This document shows, one piece after another, positions 33,307 to 40,978 of a DNA stretch of 64,000 bases. The notes beneath the pieces are model-generated. The model saw nothing but the letters and a program-made list of their open reading frames with translations, made no database searches and was not told the origin of the DNA. The translations under genes and the position numbers were made by a program. Numbering within the stretch: position 1 is the stretch's first letter; every line of letters starts with the position of its first letter. The stretch covers positions 620,001 to 684,000 of the forward strand of contig CBDDIP010000002.1 in NCBI GenBank assembly GCA_965229005.1, in the 5' to 3' direction. The DNA comes from CBDDIP01 sp965229005. GTDB taxonomy: Bacteria; Actinomycetota; Acidimicrobiia; Acidimicrobiales; Ilumatobacteraceae.

Positions 33307-34704
33307 TCACGCCTCGAGGGCCGAGTGGGCCTGCCAGGCCGTGTAGCCGCCGATGAGGTCCGCCACATCGGTGAATCCGTGCGCTCGCAGCAAACTCGCA
33401 GCGATCGACGAGCGGTACCCGCCGGCGCAGAAGACCACGGTCGGCGCGCTCTTGTCGAGCTCATCGAGCCCGTTCAAGAGCTGCGGGAGGCTGATGTGCA
33501 GCGCACCGGAGATGGTGCCGTGATCCACCTCTGCAGGCGTGCGCACATCGATGAGGACGAGGTCGTGGACGGTCGCCCGTCGCACCACGAGGGCGCTGGG
33601 TGTGATGCGATCGGCCGCCTCGATCACGTCCGGGCGAGCGGCGAGCGCGTCGTCGGCGGGGTCGAGGCATCCGATGACCGAGTCGAACCCGATTCGAGCC
33701 AGGCGGGTCCGCGCCTCGTTCGCTGCTCCCGGTGGCGTGACGAGGACGATCGGCGTGCCCGGTGCCATCACCTCACCGGCGAACTCGGCGAAGCGACCAC
33801 CGAGGCCGACGTTCACGGCGCCACGCACGTGGCCAGCGGCGAACCTTGAGTCGTCACGAGCGTCGAGCACGATCGCGCCGGCACGCTGGTGCGCGAGGAC
33901 ACGGTCGACGCTCAGCTTCGGGACCTCGCCGTCGTCGATGAGATCACGTGCCTGCCGATTGCGGTTGGCGGCGAACGCAAAGTACAGCGGGGCCGCCGAC
34001 TGGCCCTCGGTCACCGCATGCACGAACACGTCCTCGGTCATCGGAGCCAGCGCGTCGTTGGACCGACGCTGCTCACCGATCGTCGAGACCGTCTCCGAGG
34101 ACAGGTGCTTTCCACACGCTGAACCGGCGCCGTGTGCCGGGAAGACCTTCGTCTCGTCGGGCAGCGTGAGGAGCTGCTCGTGCAACGAGTGGAACAGCTG
34201 TCGGGCGAGAAAGTCGGCGCTGACACCAACGGACGCCAGCAGGTCTGGCCGGCCGACGTCACCGATGAACAGCGTGTCGCCGGTGAGCACGCCGAACGGC
34301 GCGCTGCCGAACCCGTTCTCGTGGATGACGATGCTGATCGACTCCGGTGTGTGGCCGGGAGTCTCACGGACCTCCAGCACCACCCCGTGGTCGCCGCCGA
34401 GCGTGATGAGATCACCCGAGCCGAGGAGCTCCACCGGGAATTCGGCCTTGCCAGCCGCGGCCCGGCCGTAGGCGATCGATGCTCCTGTGCGCGCGGCCAG
34501 CTCGAGGTGGCCGGAGACGAAGTCGGCGTGGAAGTGCGTCTCGATCACCTTGGTGATCGTCACGCCGTTCTCGCGTGCGTCGACGAGGTACTGATCGACG
34601 TCCCGTTGTGGGTCGACGACCACGGCGCACCCGGTGCCCGTGTCGCCGACGAGGTAGCTCGCGTGAGACAGGCAATCGAGGTAGTACTGCCGGAAGAACA
34701 TCAT
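33307..34704 (-). CDS. persulfide dioxygenase-rhodanese fusion (CstB-like)
   Basis: A 465-residue fusion. An N-terminal metallo-beta-lactamase-like persulfide dioxygenase (about 1-250) carries the iron-site motif THFHADFVSGH (H57, H59, D61). It is followed by a first rhodanese (about 270-360) whose active-site loop reads VTPPGA without Cys, and a second rhodanese (about 375-465) with Cys426 in CAGGYRS. CstB oxidises low-molecular-weight persulfides to sulfite and thiosulfate. Operator-like dyads lie just upstream. The start is the first of two ATG codons in tandem. Confidence 0.92.
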   Translation of the reverse strand: MMFFRQYYLDCLSHASYLVGDTGTGCAVVVDPQRDVDQYLVDARENGVTITKVIETHFHADFVSGHLELAARTGASIAYGRAAAGKAEFPVELLGSGDLITLGGDHGVVLEVRETPGHTPESISIVIHENGFGSAPFGVLTGDTLFIGDVGRPDLLASVGVSADFLARQLFHSLHEQLLTLPDETKVFPAHGAGSACGKHLSSETVSTIGEQRRSNDALAPMTEDVFVHAVTEGQSAAPLYFAFAANRNRQARDLIDDGEVPKLSVDRVLAHQRAGAIVLDARDDSRFAAGHVRGAVNVGLGGRFAEFAGEVMAPGTPIVLVTPPGAANEARTRLARIGFDSVIGCLDPADDALAARPDVIEAADRITPSALVVRRATVHDLVLIDVRTPAEVDHGTISGALHISLPQLLNGLDELDKSAPTVVFCAGGYRSSIAASLLRAHGFTDVADLIGGYTAWQAHSALEA

Positions 34705-34713
34705 GCGGGAAGC

Positions 34714-34729
34714 ATACCCCTAGAGGTAT
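34714..34729. promoter_or_regulatory. CsoR/CstR-type operator, promoter-proximal to the dioxygenase
   Basis: ATACCCCTAGAGGTAT is a near-perfect dyad 9 bases upstream of the dioxygenase start, of the G-tract type bound by CsoR/CstR repressors. On the minus strand the sequence TATGCT overlapping its end could act as a -10 element. The second copy at 34737 is in the same orientation, about two helical turns away. Confidence 0.65.
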
Positions 34730-34736
34730 CTGTTGC

Positions 34737-34752
34737 ACACCCCCTGAGGTAT
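34737..34752. promoter_or_regulatory. second CsoR/CstR-type operator-like site
   Basis: ACACCCCCTGAGGTAT matches the first site in most positions and ends in the same GAGGTAT half. Start-to-start distance is 23 bases. It could permit two tetramers to occupy the promoter. Confidence 0.5.
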
Positions 34753-34822
34753 CAGCGCCGTGTGTTTCTCGAGGGCAAATCCCGACTCGCCGGATCGGGA
34801 TTGCGGGAGTAGCGTTCCCCTC

Positions 34823-35983
34823 GTGCACCTCGCCGTGGCGCTCGACGGAACTGGCTTCCATCCGGCGTCGTGGCGCGAGCCGTCGGCGCGACCCGCCGAC
34901 GTGTTCAGCCCGAACTACTGGGTCGACCTGGCGAAGACGGCCGAACGTGGCCTGCTCGACTTCATCACCATCGAGGACTCGTTCGGTCTGCAGTCGCCGA
35001 ACCTGCGCGGCCCCGACGGTCGTCGCGACCACGTGAAGGGTCGCTTGGAAGCGGTGCTGATCGCGTCGTTCCTCGCTCCACACACGACGCACATCGGGTT
35101 GGTGCCGACGGTGATCACGACGCACACCGAACCGTTCCACGTCGCCTCGTCGATCTCCACCCTCGACTTCGCCAGTCACGGCCGCGCCGGGTGGCGCCCG
35201 CAGGTGTCCGGTCGGCCGAGCGACGCCGCGCACGTCGGCCGCCGCGTCCTGTCGGACGGGCCGGAGCTGATCGACGACCTGTTCGAGGAAGCGAACGACG
35301 TCGTCGAGGTCGTGCGCCGGTTGTGGGACAGCTGGGAGGACGACGCCGAGATCCGCGACGTTGCCACCGGCCGTTTCATCGATCGCGACAAGCTGCACTA
35401 CATCGACTTCGAGGGTCGCTTCTTCTCGGTGAAGGGTCCGTCGATCGTGCCCCGCCCGCCGCAGGGCAACCCGTTGATCGTGGCCCTCGCCCACCAGCGC
35501 GTGCCGTTCGAGTTCGCCGCGCGCTCGGCCGACGTCGTGTGCGTGACGCCCGCCGACCTCGACGCCGTGCCCCGCTGGGTGGCCGACATCCGCGACGCCG
35601 AACAGACCGTGGATCGGCAGTTGCCGCCGTTGCGCGTGCTCGCCGATCTCGAGGTGCTCCTCGACGACACGACCGCCGTCGCCGAGGCGCGCAAGCAACG
35701 CCTCGACGAGGCCGACGGCCGCACCTTCCGGTCCGACGCGGCGATCTTCACCGGCACGCCTGCGGCGCTCGCCGAGCAGCTGCTCACCTGGCAGGCCGCC
35801 GGGCTCGACGGCTTCCGCCTGCGTCCGGCAGTGATCGGCCACGACCTCGACGCGATCGTCGATGGGTTGGTGCCGGAGCTCCAGTCTCGTGGCGCCTTCC
35901 GCGCCGAGTACGGCGACGAGCTGCTGCGCGAGCGCCTCGGTCTGCAACGCGAGGCGAGCCGGTATGCAGGAGCCACGTCATGA
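34823..35983 (+). CDS. LLM-class flavin-dependent monooxygenase
   Basis: A 386-residue bacterial luciferase-like (LLM) TIM-barrel protein binding FMN. Visible are the N-terminal strand HLAVALDGTGFHP, LDFITIEDSF, THIGLVPTVITTHTEPFHVA and the FASHGRAGWRPQVS segment. The GTG start at 34823 follows GGGAG. It overlaps the next gene by 4 bases (ATGA). Substrates of the DszA/NtaA/SnaA-type branch include sulfur heterocycles, alkanesulfonates and chelators. The dioxygenase locus next door suggests organosulfur, which is inference. Confidence 0.85.
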   Translation: MHLAVALDGTGFHPASWREPSARPADVFSPNYWVDLAKTAERGLLDFITIEDSFGLQSPNLRGPDGRRDHVKGRLEAVLIASFLAPHTTHIGLVPTVITTHTEPFHVASSISTLDFASHGRAGWRPQVSGRPSDAAHVGRRVLSDGPELIDDLFEEANDVVEVVRRLWDSWEDDAEIRDVATGRFIDRDKLHYIDFEGRFFSVKGPSIVPRPPQGNPLIVALAHQRVPFEFAARSADVVCVTPADLDAVPRWVADIRDAEQTVDRQLPPLRVLADLEVLLDDTTAVAEARKQRLDEADGRTFRSDAAIFTGTPAALAEQLLTWQAAGLDGFRLRPAVIGHDLDAIVDGLVPELQSRGAFRAEYGDELLRERLGLQREASRYAGATS

Positions 35984-37359
35984 GTACGGGCAAGAACAGC
36001 AAGAAGCAGGTCATCCTCGCCGCCTACTTCCCGGGCGTGAACAACACGACGGTGTGGAGCGACCCACGGTCGAAGAGCCAGATCGAGTTCGACTCGTTCG
36101 TCCACCTCGCCCAGGCGGCCGAGCGCGGCAAGCTCGACTTCTTCTTCCTCGCCGAGGGCCTGCGGCTGCGCGAGCAGCGCGGTCGCATCCACGATCTCGA
36201 CACCGTCGGCCGTCCGGACTCGGTGCCGGTGCTCGCCGCGCTCGCCGCGGTGACCAAGCACATCGGTCTGGCCGGGACGATGAACGCCACCTTCCGCGAG
36301 CCGTACGAGTTCGCCAGGCAGATGGCCACGCTCGACCACCTCTCCGGCGGGCGCGCCGGTTGGAACGTCGTCACGTCGTCCGATGCGTTCACCGGTGAGA
36401 ACTTCCGTCGCGGCGGGTTCCTCGACCACGCCGATCGCTACCAGCGCGCCGGCGAGTTCGTGGCCACGTGCCGCGAGCTGTGGGATTCGTGGGCTGACGA
36501 CGAGCTCGTCGCCGACCCCAACGCGGCGACGTTCACCCGTCGCGGCCTGCCCGGTGCGTTCGAGCATCGCGGTCCGCAGTTCGACATCCACGGCCACTTC
36601 AACGTGCCGCGCAGCCCGCAGGGTCACCCGGTGATCCTCCAGGCCGGCGACAGCGACGGCGGCCGCGAGCTCGCCGCGGCGACCGCCGACGCGATCTTCA
36701 GCCGTCACTCGGCGCTGCCCGGCGCGCAGGCGTTCTACAACGACGCCAAGAACCGTCTGGCCAGGTACGGGCGCCGGCGTGAGGACCTCAAGATCCTGCC
36801 TGCCGTGTCGTTCGCCATCGGCGACACGCCGGAGGACGCGCGCGAACGTGCGCACGTCGTGCGCCGTCAGCAGGTCAGCCCGCAGACCGCGATCCTGCTG
36901 CTCGAGCAGCTGTGGAACCGCGACCTGTCGAGCTACGACGCCGAAGGTCCGCTGCCTGAATCCGATCCCGACATCTCGTCCACGTCGATCATCCAGGGTC
37001 GCGCTCGCATGTTCCCGGATCCGTTGAAGACGGCGGCCGAGTGGCGGGCGCTTGCCGAGGCCAAGAACCTGAGCATCCGCGAGCTGATCATCGAGACCAC
37101 CGGGCGTCAGACGTTCATCGGCACAGCGAGCCAGGTGGCCGAGGCGATGGATCACTTCGTGCAGGAGGACGGGTCCGACGGCTTCGTGCTCGCGCCGCAC
37201 CTGACGCCGACCGGCCTCGACGACTTCGTCGACTCGGTCGTGCCGTTGCTGCAGGAGCGCGGCGTGCTGCGCGCCGAGTACGAGACGACGACGTTCCGTG
37301 ATCACCTGGGCCTGCCGCCGGCGAGTCAGCTCGCTGCTGCGCGGGCCGCCTCGGCCTGA
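35980..37359 (+). CDS. NtaA/SnaA/DszA-family FMN-dependent monooxygenase
   Basis: A 459-residue LLM-family monooxygenase. The diagnostic block of the NtaA/SnaA/DszA branch is clear: FFFLAEGL, LDTVGRPDSVPVLAALAAVT, DHLSGGRAGWNVVTSSDAFTGENF, and VILQAGDSDGGRELAAATAD. Members oxidise dibenzothiophene sulfone, NTA/EDTA-type chelators or pristinamycin precursors with FMNH2 from a separate reductase. It is coupled to the upstream LLM gene. The window's FMN reductase (50435-50974) is too distant to assign as partner. Confidence 0.9.
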   Translation: MSTGKNSKKQVILAAYFPGVNNTTVWSDPRSKSQIEFDSFVHLAQAAERGKLDFFFLAEGLRLREQRGRIHDLDTVGRPDSVPVLAALAAVTKHIGLAGTMNATFREPYEFARQMATLDHLSGGRAGWNVVTSSDAFTGENFRRGGFLDHADRYQRAGEFVATCRELWDSWADDELVADPNAATFTRRGLPGAFEHRGPQFDIHGHFNVPRSPQGHPVILQAGDSDGGRELAAATADAIFSRHSALPGAQAFYNDAKNRLARYGRRREDLKILPAVSFAIGDTPEDARERAHVVRRQQVSPQTAILLLEQLWNRDLSSYDAEGPLPESDPDISSTSIIQGRARMFPDPLKTAAEWRALAEAKNLSIRELIIETTGRQTFIGTASQVAEAMDHFVQEDGSDGFVLAPHLTPTGLDDFVDSVVPLLQERGVLRAEYETTTFRDHLGLPPASQLAAARAASA

Positions 37360-37393
37360 ACGGCTCGCTCCGTCCGGTCGTTATCGTCGGGCC

Positions 37394-37861
37394 ATGTCGA
37401 TGCGACTCGAACGATCACACGCGGTCGCGATCGCCGTCGGTGCGGGTTCGCTCGCCCTCGATCAGGCGACGAAGGCGGTGTTCGAGTCGTGGGACTGCGG
37501 TGACGTCATCTGCCCGCTGCGCAACCACGAGCTGATGCTCGGCATCGTTGGCGGATCCGTGCTGCAGGTCATCCTCGCCAGCATCGCCGGGCTCGCGCTG
37601 TTCGCCGGCTGGGTATGGCTGGCGAGCAAGCGGGCACCGATCCCCGCTGTCGCGATCGCGCTGGTCGTGTCCGGCATCGTCGGCAACCTCGTCGATCGAC
37701 TGGCGCTCGGATCGGTGCGCGACTTCTTCGACTTCCCGGGCAACACGGTGATCAACGTGGCCGACGTGTCGCTGATCGTCGGTGTGCTCATCGCCGTCGG
37801 CGCGCTGATCGTCGGGATGGCGCGTGACCGGCCTGACCAGGACGTGAACGCCATTCGGTGA
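37394..37861 (+). CDS. lspA: signal peptidase II (LspA-like)
   Basis: A 155-residue integral membrane aspartyl protease that cleaves lipoprotein signal peptides after lipidation. It has four hydrophobic helices, DQATK in the first, GNLVDRLALGSVRDFF with the first catalytic Asp, and NVADVSL with the second. Length is normal. The short WDCGDVICPLRN loop replacing the usual N-terminal periplasmic region is slightly divergent, so it may be a second copy rather than the main LspA. It stands alone between the LLM genes and the siderophore gene. Confidence 0.82.
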   Translation: MSMRLERSHAVAIAVGAGSLALDQATKAVFESWDCGDVICPLRNHELMLGIVGGSVLQVILASIAGLALFAGWVWLASKRAPIPAVAIALVVSGIVGNLVDRLALGSVRDFFDFPGNTVINVADVSLIVGVLIAVGALIVGMARDRPDQDVNAIR

Positions 37862-37868
37862 GTGTTTG

Positions 37869-37892
37869 GCTTACTTAACAGTTTGTGTAAGC
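37869..37892. promoter_or_regulatory. AT-rich inverted repeat before the siderophore-interacting gene
   Basis: GCTTAC and GTAAGC flank a 12-base AT-rich centre, ending 10 bases before the ATG. Possible promoter elements are TTGGCT at 37866 and TAAGCT at 37888. It differs from the DtxR/IdeR consensus, so iron control is only a guess. Confidence 0.45.
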
Positions 37893-37902
37893 TCCACAAC
37901 TC

Positions 37903-39036
37903 ATGAGCGCACGAACAGGCATTGCAGCCGAGCTGCTCGAGCACGGCCCTGCTGTGCTCGAGCACATCAACGGGTCGCACGACGACGCCTTGCTGCTGAT
38001 CGCTCGGTTCCTCGGTGATCGTCCGGGAGCGTCGGCCGCCCATGCCACCGAGATCGATGTCGACGGGCTGCAGCTGCTGGTTGCCGACGGCGATGAGGTG
38101 AGCCACCTGCGAATCGCGTTCTCCGAACCGATCGTCCAGATGATCGACGTGCAGCCGCGAGCGATGGCGCTCGTCGCTCTGGCACGCGAGCGATCCGGTG
38201 AGGCCGGTGAGACGTCGATCGAGCGTGAGGCGCGGCTCCGTTCGGCCATCCGCACCTTCGTCACGTCGGTCTCGGCGGTGGAGGACGTGCACCCGCATCT
38301 CCGCAGGATCACGTTCGCCGGCGGTGACCTGTCGACGTTCGCCCCGCTCGGGCCGGACACGTTCATCTACGTCCTGCTTCCACCGCCCGGCCGCACCGAA
38401 CTGTCCATCGACGCGTCCTTCTCGTGGGATCAGTACCGCGAGATGCCCGAGGCGGATCGACCGGTCGGCGCGTACTACACGCTGCACACGTGGGATCCGG
38501 CAACGACGGAGCTGTCGATGCTGTTCGTGCTGCACGAACCGAGCGGGCACGCGTCGGCGTGGGCTGCGCAAGCTGCAGTCGGCGACCCCGTGGCGTTGTG
38601 GGGGCCGCGCGAGGCGTTCCTGCCACCCGAGGACACGGGCGCCTACCTGTTGGTGGCCGACGACACCGGACTGCCCGCCGTGGCATCGATCATCGCCGCG
38701 CTGCCGACGCACGTGACGGCAACGGTGATCGCCGAAGTCGACGGACCGGCCGAGCAGCAGTCGCTGCCGCAGCGCCCGGGCGTCACCGTGCACTGGGTGC
38801 ATCGCAACGGTGCCGCGCCGGGCTCGGTCGCGCACTTGCTGGTCGACGAGCTGCGCACGATCGCGTCGGACGACCTCGGTGATCGCGTCTACGCGTGGGG
38901 CGGTGGCGAGAGCCGGGCGATGACCGCCGTGCGCCGCCACCTCCGCCAGGAGCGTGGCTGGAGCCGAGACCGCGTGGCGATGATCGCCTACTGGCGCCAC
39001 GCCGACAGCCCGATCGACGCAGAGGGCGACGAGTGA
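37903..39036 (+). CDS. siderophore-interacting protein with N-terminal DUF2470
   Basis: A 377-residue protein. DUF2470 (about 8-100) resembles a split-barrel heme/flavin-binding module. A siderophore-interacting FAD reductase (about 115-365) follows, with DTFIYVLLPPP, YTLHTWDPATTELSMLFVLH and AWGGGESRAMTAVRRHLRQE, the FAD- and NAD(P)H-binding blocks. Proteins of this type reduce ferric siderophores in the cytoplasm to release iron. The AT-rich dyad upstream is a candidate regulator site. The ATG is at 37903. Confidence 0.88.
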   Translation: MSARTGIAAELLEHGPAVLEHINGSHDDALLLIARFLGDRPGASAAHATEIDVDGLQLLVADGDEVSHLRIAFSEPIVQMIDVQPRAMALVALARERSGEAGETSIEREARLRSAIRTFVTSVSAVEDVHPHLRRITFAGGDLSTFAPLGPDTFIYVLLPPPGRTELSIDASFSWDQYREMPEADRPVGAYYTLHTWDPATTELSMLFVLHEPSGHASAWAAQAAVGDPVALWGPREAFLPPEDTGAYLLVADDTGLPAVASIIAALPTHVTATVIAEVDGPAEQQSLPQRPGVTVHWVHRNGAAPGSVAHLLVDELRTIASDDLGDRVYAWGGGESRAMTAVRRHLRQERGWSRDRVAMIAYWRHADSPIDAEGDE

Positions 39037-39092
39037 AGCGCCGACGTCGTTCCGGCTCGTGCGCCGCGTGGAGCTCAGGCGTGACCGAAACC

Positions 39093-39389
39093 TCAGGGAT
39101 GGGAAGCGCTGTTGCTGAGGCTGTCGACCTCGAAGGCGATCTCGTCGTCGTAGCACCAGAGCCAGTCCTCACCGGGCTCGTAGCTCTGGATGATGGGGTG
39201 GGTGGTGGCGCGGAAGTGAGCGGTGGCGTGCCGCATCGGTGAGCTGTCGCAGCAGCCGATGTGACCACACGTCATGCAGCGGCGTAGGTGCAGCCAGCGC
39301 GTTCCGGCGGCCAGGCAGTCCTCGCAGCCGTCGGCCGACGGGGCCGCATCGTCGCTGATCGCGTCGAGGTGGGTGCAGGTGTCGCTCAT
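39093..39389 (-). CDS. UBP-type zinc finger protein
   Basis: A 98-residue protein that is almost entirely a ZnF-UBP domain: CTHLDAI, CEDCL, LRRCMTCGHIGCCDSS, HATAHFRATTHPIIQSYEPGEDWLWCYDDE. In eukaryotes the domain binds the ubiquitin C-terminus; in actinobacteria it is common as a stand-alone module of unknown role. The ATG at 39387-39389 gives MSDTCTHLDAI. It is divergent from the Pth2 gene. Confidence 0.9.
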   Translation of the reverse strand: MSDTCTHLDAISDDAAPSADGCEDCLAAGTRWLHLRRCMTCGHIGCCDSSPMRHATAHFRATTHPIIQSYEPGEDWLWCYDDEIAFEVDSLSNSASHP

Positions 39390-39418
39390 CGGCTGAACGC
39401 TACGAGCAGACTGCACGC

Positions 39419-39835
39419 ATGGACACCGAGGTGCCGACGGCCGAGAACGTCAAGCAGGTCATCGTCATCCGCCGAGATCTGAAGATGCGTCGGGGCAAGG
39501 AGATCGCCCAGGGAGCGCACGCCTCGAGCGCGTGGATCGCGTCGCTCGTCGTCGCCGCACTCGACACGTCGACGGGCTCGTCGACGATCACGTTGGACGC
39601 AGCAGCGCTGACGTGGATCACGTCCTCGCATCGCAAGATCGCCCTGCAGGTGCAGACCGAGGACGAGCTGATCGCATTGCACGACGCCGCGCTCGAGCGC
39701 GGGTTGCGAAGTCACCTCATCCGCGACGCCGGTACCACGGAGTTCGGGGGCGTGCCCACGCTCACCGCGCTGGCCATCGGCCCCGACCTCAGCGCGCGCA
39801 TCGACGAGGTCACCGGTGAGCTCGCCCTGTACTGA
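39419..39835 (+). CDS. peptidyl-tRNA hydrolase 2 (Pth2)
   Basis: A 138-residue protein of the Pth2 family, the archaeal/eukaryotic type that cleaves peptidyl-tRNA. Conserved blocks are KQVIVIRRDLKMRRGKEIAQGAHASS, the central KIALQVQTEDELIALHDAAL and HLIRDAGTTEFGGVPTLTALAIGP. It is unrelated to bacterial Pth1, which is expected elsewhere in the genome. The ATG is at 39419. Confidence 0.88.
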   Translation: MDTEVPTAENVKQVIVIRRDLKMRRGKEIAQGAHASSAWIASLVVAALDTSTGSSTITLDAAALTWITSSHRKIALQVQTEDELIALHDAALERGLRSHLIRDAGTTEFGGVPTLTALAIGPDLSARIDEVTGELALY

Positions 39836-39861
39836 ACAGGCCCATTGGTACTGTCGGCCGG

Positions 39862-40218
39862 ATGCTGATGAGGTTCGATCCGGCTGAGCCGCTGCGGGCG
39901 TCGGCGACGCATCCGCGCATGGGTTCCGGCGCCGGGTACTCGACGACCGACCTCGTTCTCGGCGAGTGGAGCCTGACCGCCGCCTCGTGGACCGACCGTC
40001 ACCAGCACGAGGAGATCAACTACGTCGTCGAGGGCGAGCTCCACGTCACCCACGGCGGCGAGACGCACGTCGCGGCGGCAGGCAACGCGGTGCTCGTGCC
40101 TGCCGGCGAACTGGCCACGTACGCGGCGCCGGTCTTCGCTCGCATGATCTTCGTCTACGGCCCATCGACCGACGGGCACGCGGCAACCGACACGCGCTAC
40201 GTCGAGCTCGAGGGCTGA
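39862..40218 (+). CDS. cupin-domain protein
   Basis: A 118-residue single cupin barrel. Motif 1 is DRHQHEEINYVVEGELHVTHG, with the H-H-E metal ligands, and motif 2 is NAVLVPAGELATYAA, in which the usual His is absent. Metal binding is therefore partial. It stops 3 bases before the MarR gene, so the cupin may be its cotranscribed partner. Confidence 0.82.
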   Translation: MLMRFDPAEPLRASATHPRMGSGAGYSTTDLVLGEWSLTAASWTDRHQHEEINYVVEGELHVTHGGETHVAAAGNAVLVPAGELATYAAPVFARMIFVYGPSTDGHAATDTRYVELEG

Positions 40219-40221
40219 CGC

Positions 40222-40698
40222 GTGGCTCGTCGCCTGCCCGCTCCGGGCACGCTCTCGCCGATGTACCACCTGTTCGCCGCGTCGCAACAGGTCGGCGCGT
40301 TGCTGTCCGAGGCCCTCGCCGGCGCGCCGCTCGATGCTCCCGGCTACGCGCTGTACAGCGCGGTGCGCGAGACGCAGCCGACCTCGCCGACCGATCTGGC
40401 CAAGCACCTCGGCATGCCGGTGACCACGGTGCTCGACACGCTGTCGGCAATGCAACGCAAGGGTCACCTCGTTCGCCTTCGCAACCCGCGCGACGGACGT
40501 TCGTACCTGGTTCGGCTCACCGACGACGGCGAAAACGTGCACGACCAGACCGAGGTCGCCTTCAGCCATGCCGATGCCCGCCTCCACGCGCATCTGGGCG
40601 CCCGTCGTGGCGACGTGATCGCCGCCCTGGTCGCTCTCAAGACCGCCAGCGAGCAAGCCCTCGACGAGATCCGCACCGCCGCTGCCCAAGCCGGCTAG
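40222..40698 (+). CDS. MarR-family transcriptional regulator
   Basis: A 158-residue winged-helix regulator. Recognition segment SPTDLAKHLGMPVTTVLDTLSAMQRKGHLVRL and wing RNPRDGRSYLVRLTDDG. The GTG start follows the cupin stop by 3 bases. The palindromic element immediately downstream has two identical 14-base dyads that could be MarR or other regulator sites, though this is not shown. Confidence 0.88.
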   Translation: MARRLPAPGTLSPMYHLFAASQQVGALLSEALAGAPLDAPGYALYSAVRETQPTSPTDLAKHLGMPVTTVLDTLSAMQRKGHLVRLRNPRDGRSYLVRLTDDGENVHDQTEVAFSHADARLHAHLGARRGDVIAALVALKTASEQALDEIRTAAAQAG

Positions 40699-40707
40699 CG
40701 CCCGTTT

Positions 40708-40883
40708 CGAATCGTCACGTGACGAGTCCATGGGCGCGACACCGACGACATCTCGCTCATCCCGCGCCCAAGGACCCGAGGTCGCCACGTCTCGGGAAGC
40801 CCGGCGACCAATGGTGTCACCCCAGTTCCCGAGAACCCGGTCTCGTCGCGATCGCGCCCAAGAATTCGTCACGTGACGATTCG
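40708..40883. mobile_element. 176-base MITE-like element with terminal inverted repeats
   Basis: The first 33 bases (40708-40740) match the reverse complement of the last 33 in about 28 positions. Each end carries the perfect 14-base palindrome TCGTCACGTGACGA (40712-40725 and 40866-40879). Inside are further inverted repeats: TGGGCGCG/CGCGCCCA and TCTCGGGAA/TTCCCGAGA. There is no coding capacity. A miniature element, a structured RNA or an extended operator are all possible. Confidence 0.5.
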
Positions 40884-40947
40884 GGAGCGAGGTGGCGGTG
40901 GTGGGTCGAGCAGTCGGGCGGGCGGAGATCAAGCACGGCGTCGTGAC

Positions 40948-40971
40948 AACTAGCACGACACCGTGCTAGTT
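40948..40971. promoter_or_regulatory. perfect inverted repeat before the S41 protease gene
   Basis: AACTAGCAC and GTGCTAGTT flank GACACC, 7 bases upstream of the ATG at 40979. The 9-base arms and 6-base spacer are typical of a TetR-like operator and would block translation initiation or transcription of this gene. Confidence 0.6.
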
Positions 40972-40978
40972 TCGGCGC

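Larger units (their letters stand above)
40699..40978. other. 280-base intergenic region with nested inverted repeats
   Basis: No gene is seen. The region contains the palindromic element 40708-40883 and a separate dyad at 40948-40971 just before the S41 gene. Confidence 0.7.

Noticed and set aside
33307..34704. Missing Cys of the first rhodanese as a selenocysteine site
   Set aside because: There is no in-frame UGA; the loop simply reads VTPPGA, as in other fusion proteins with an inactive first rhodanese.
37869..37892. IdeR/DtxR iron box
   Set aside because: The dyad has a 12-base centre and lacks the TTAGGNTANNCTAA pattern.
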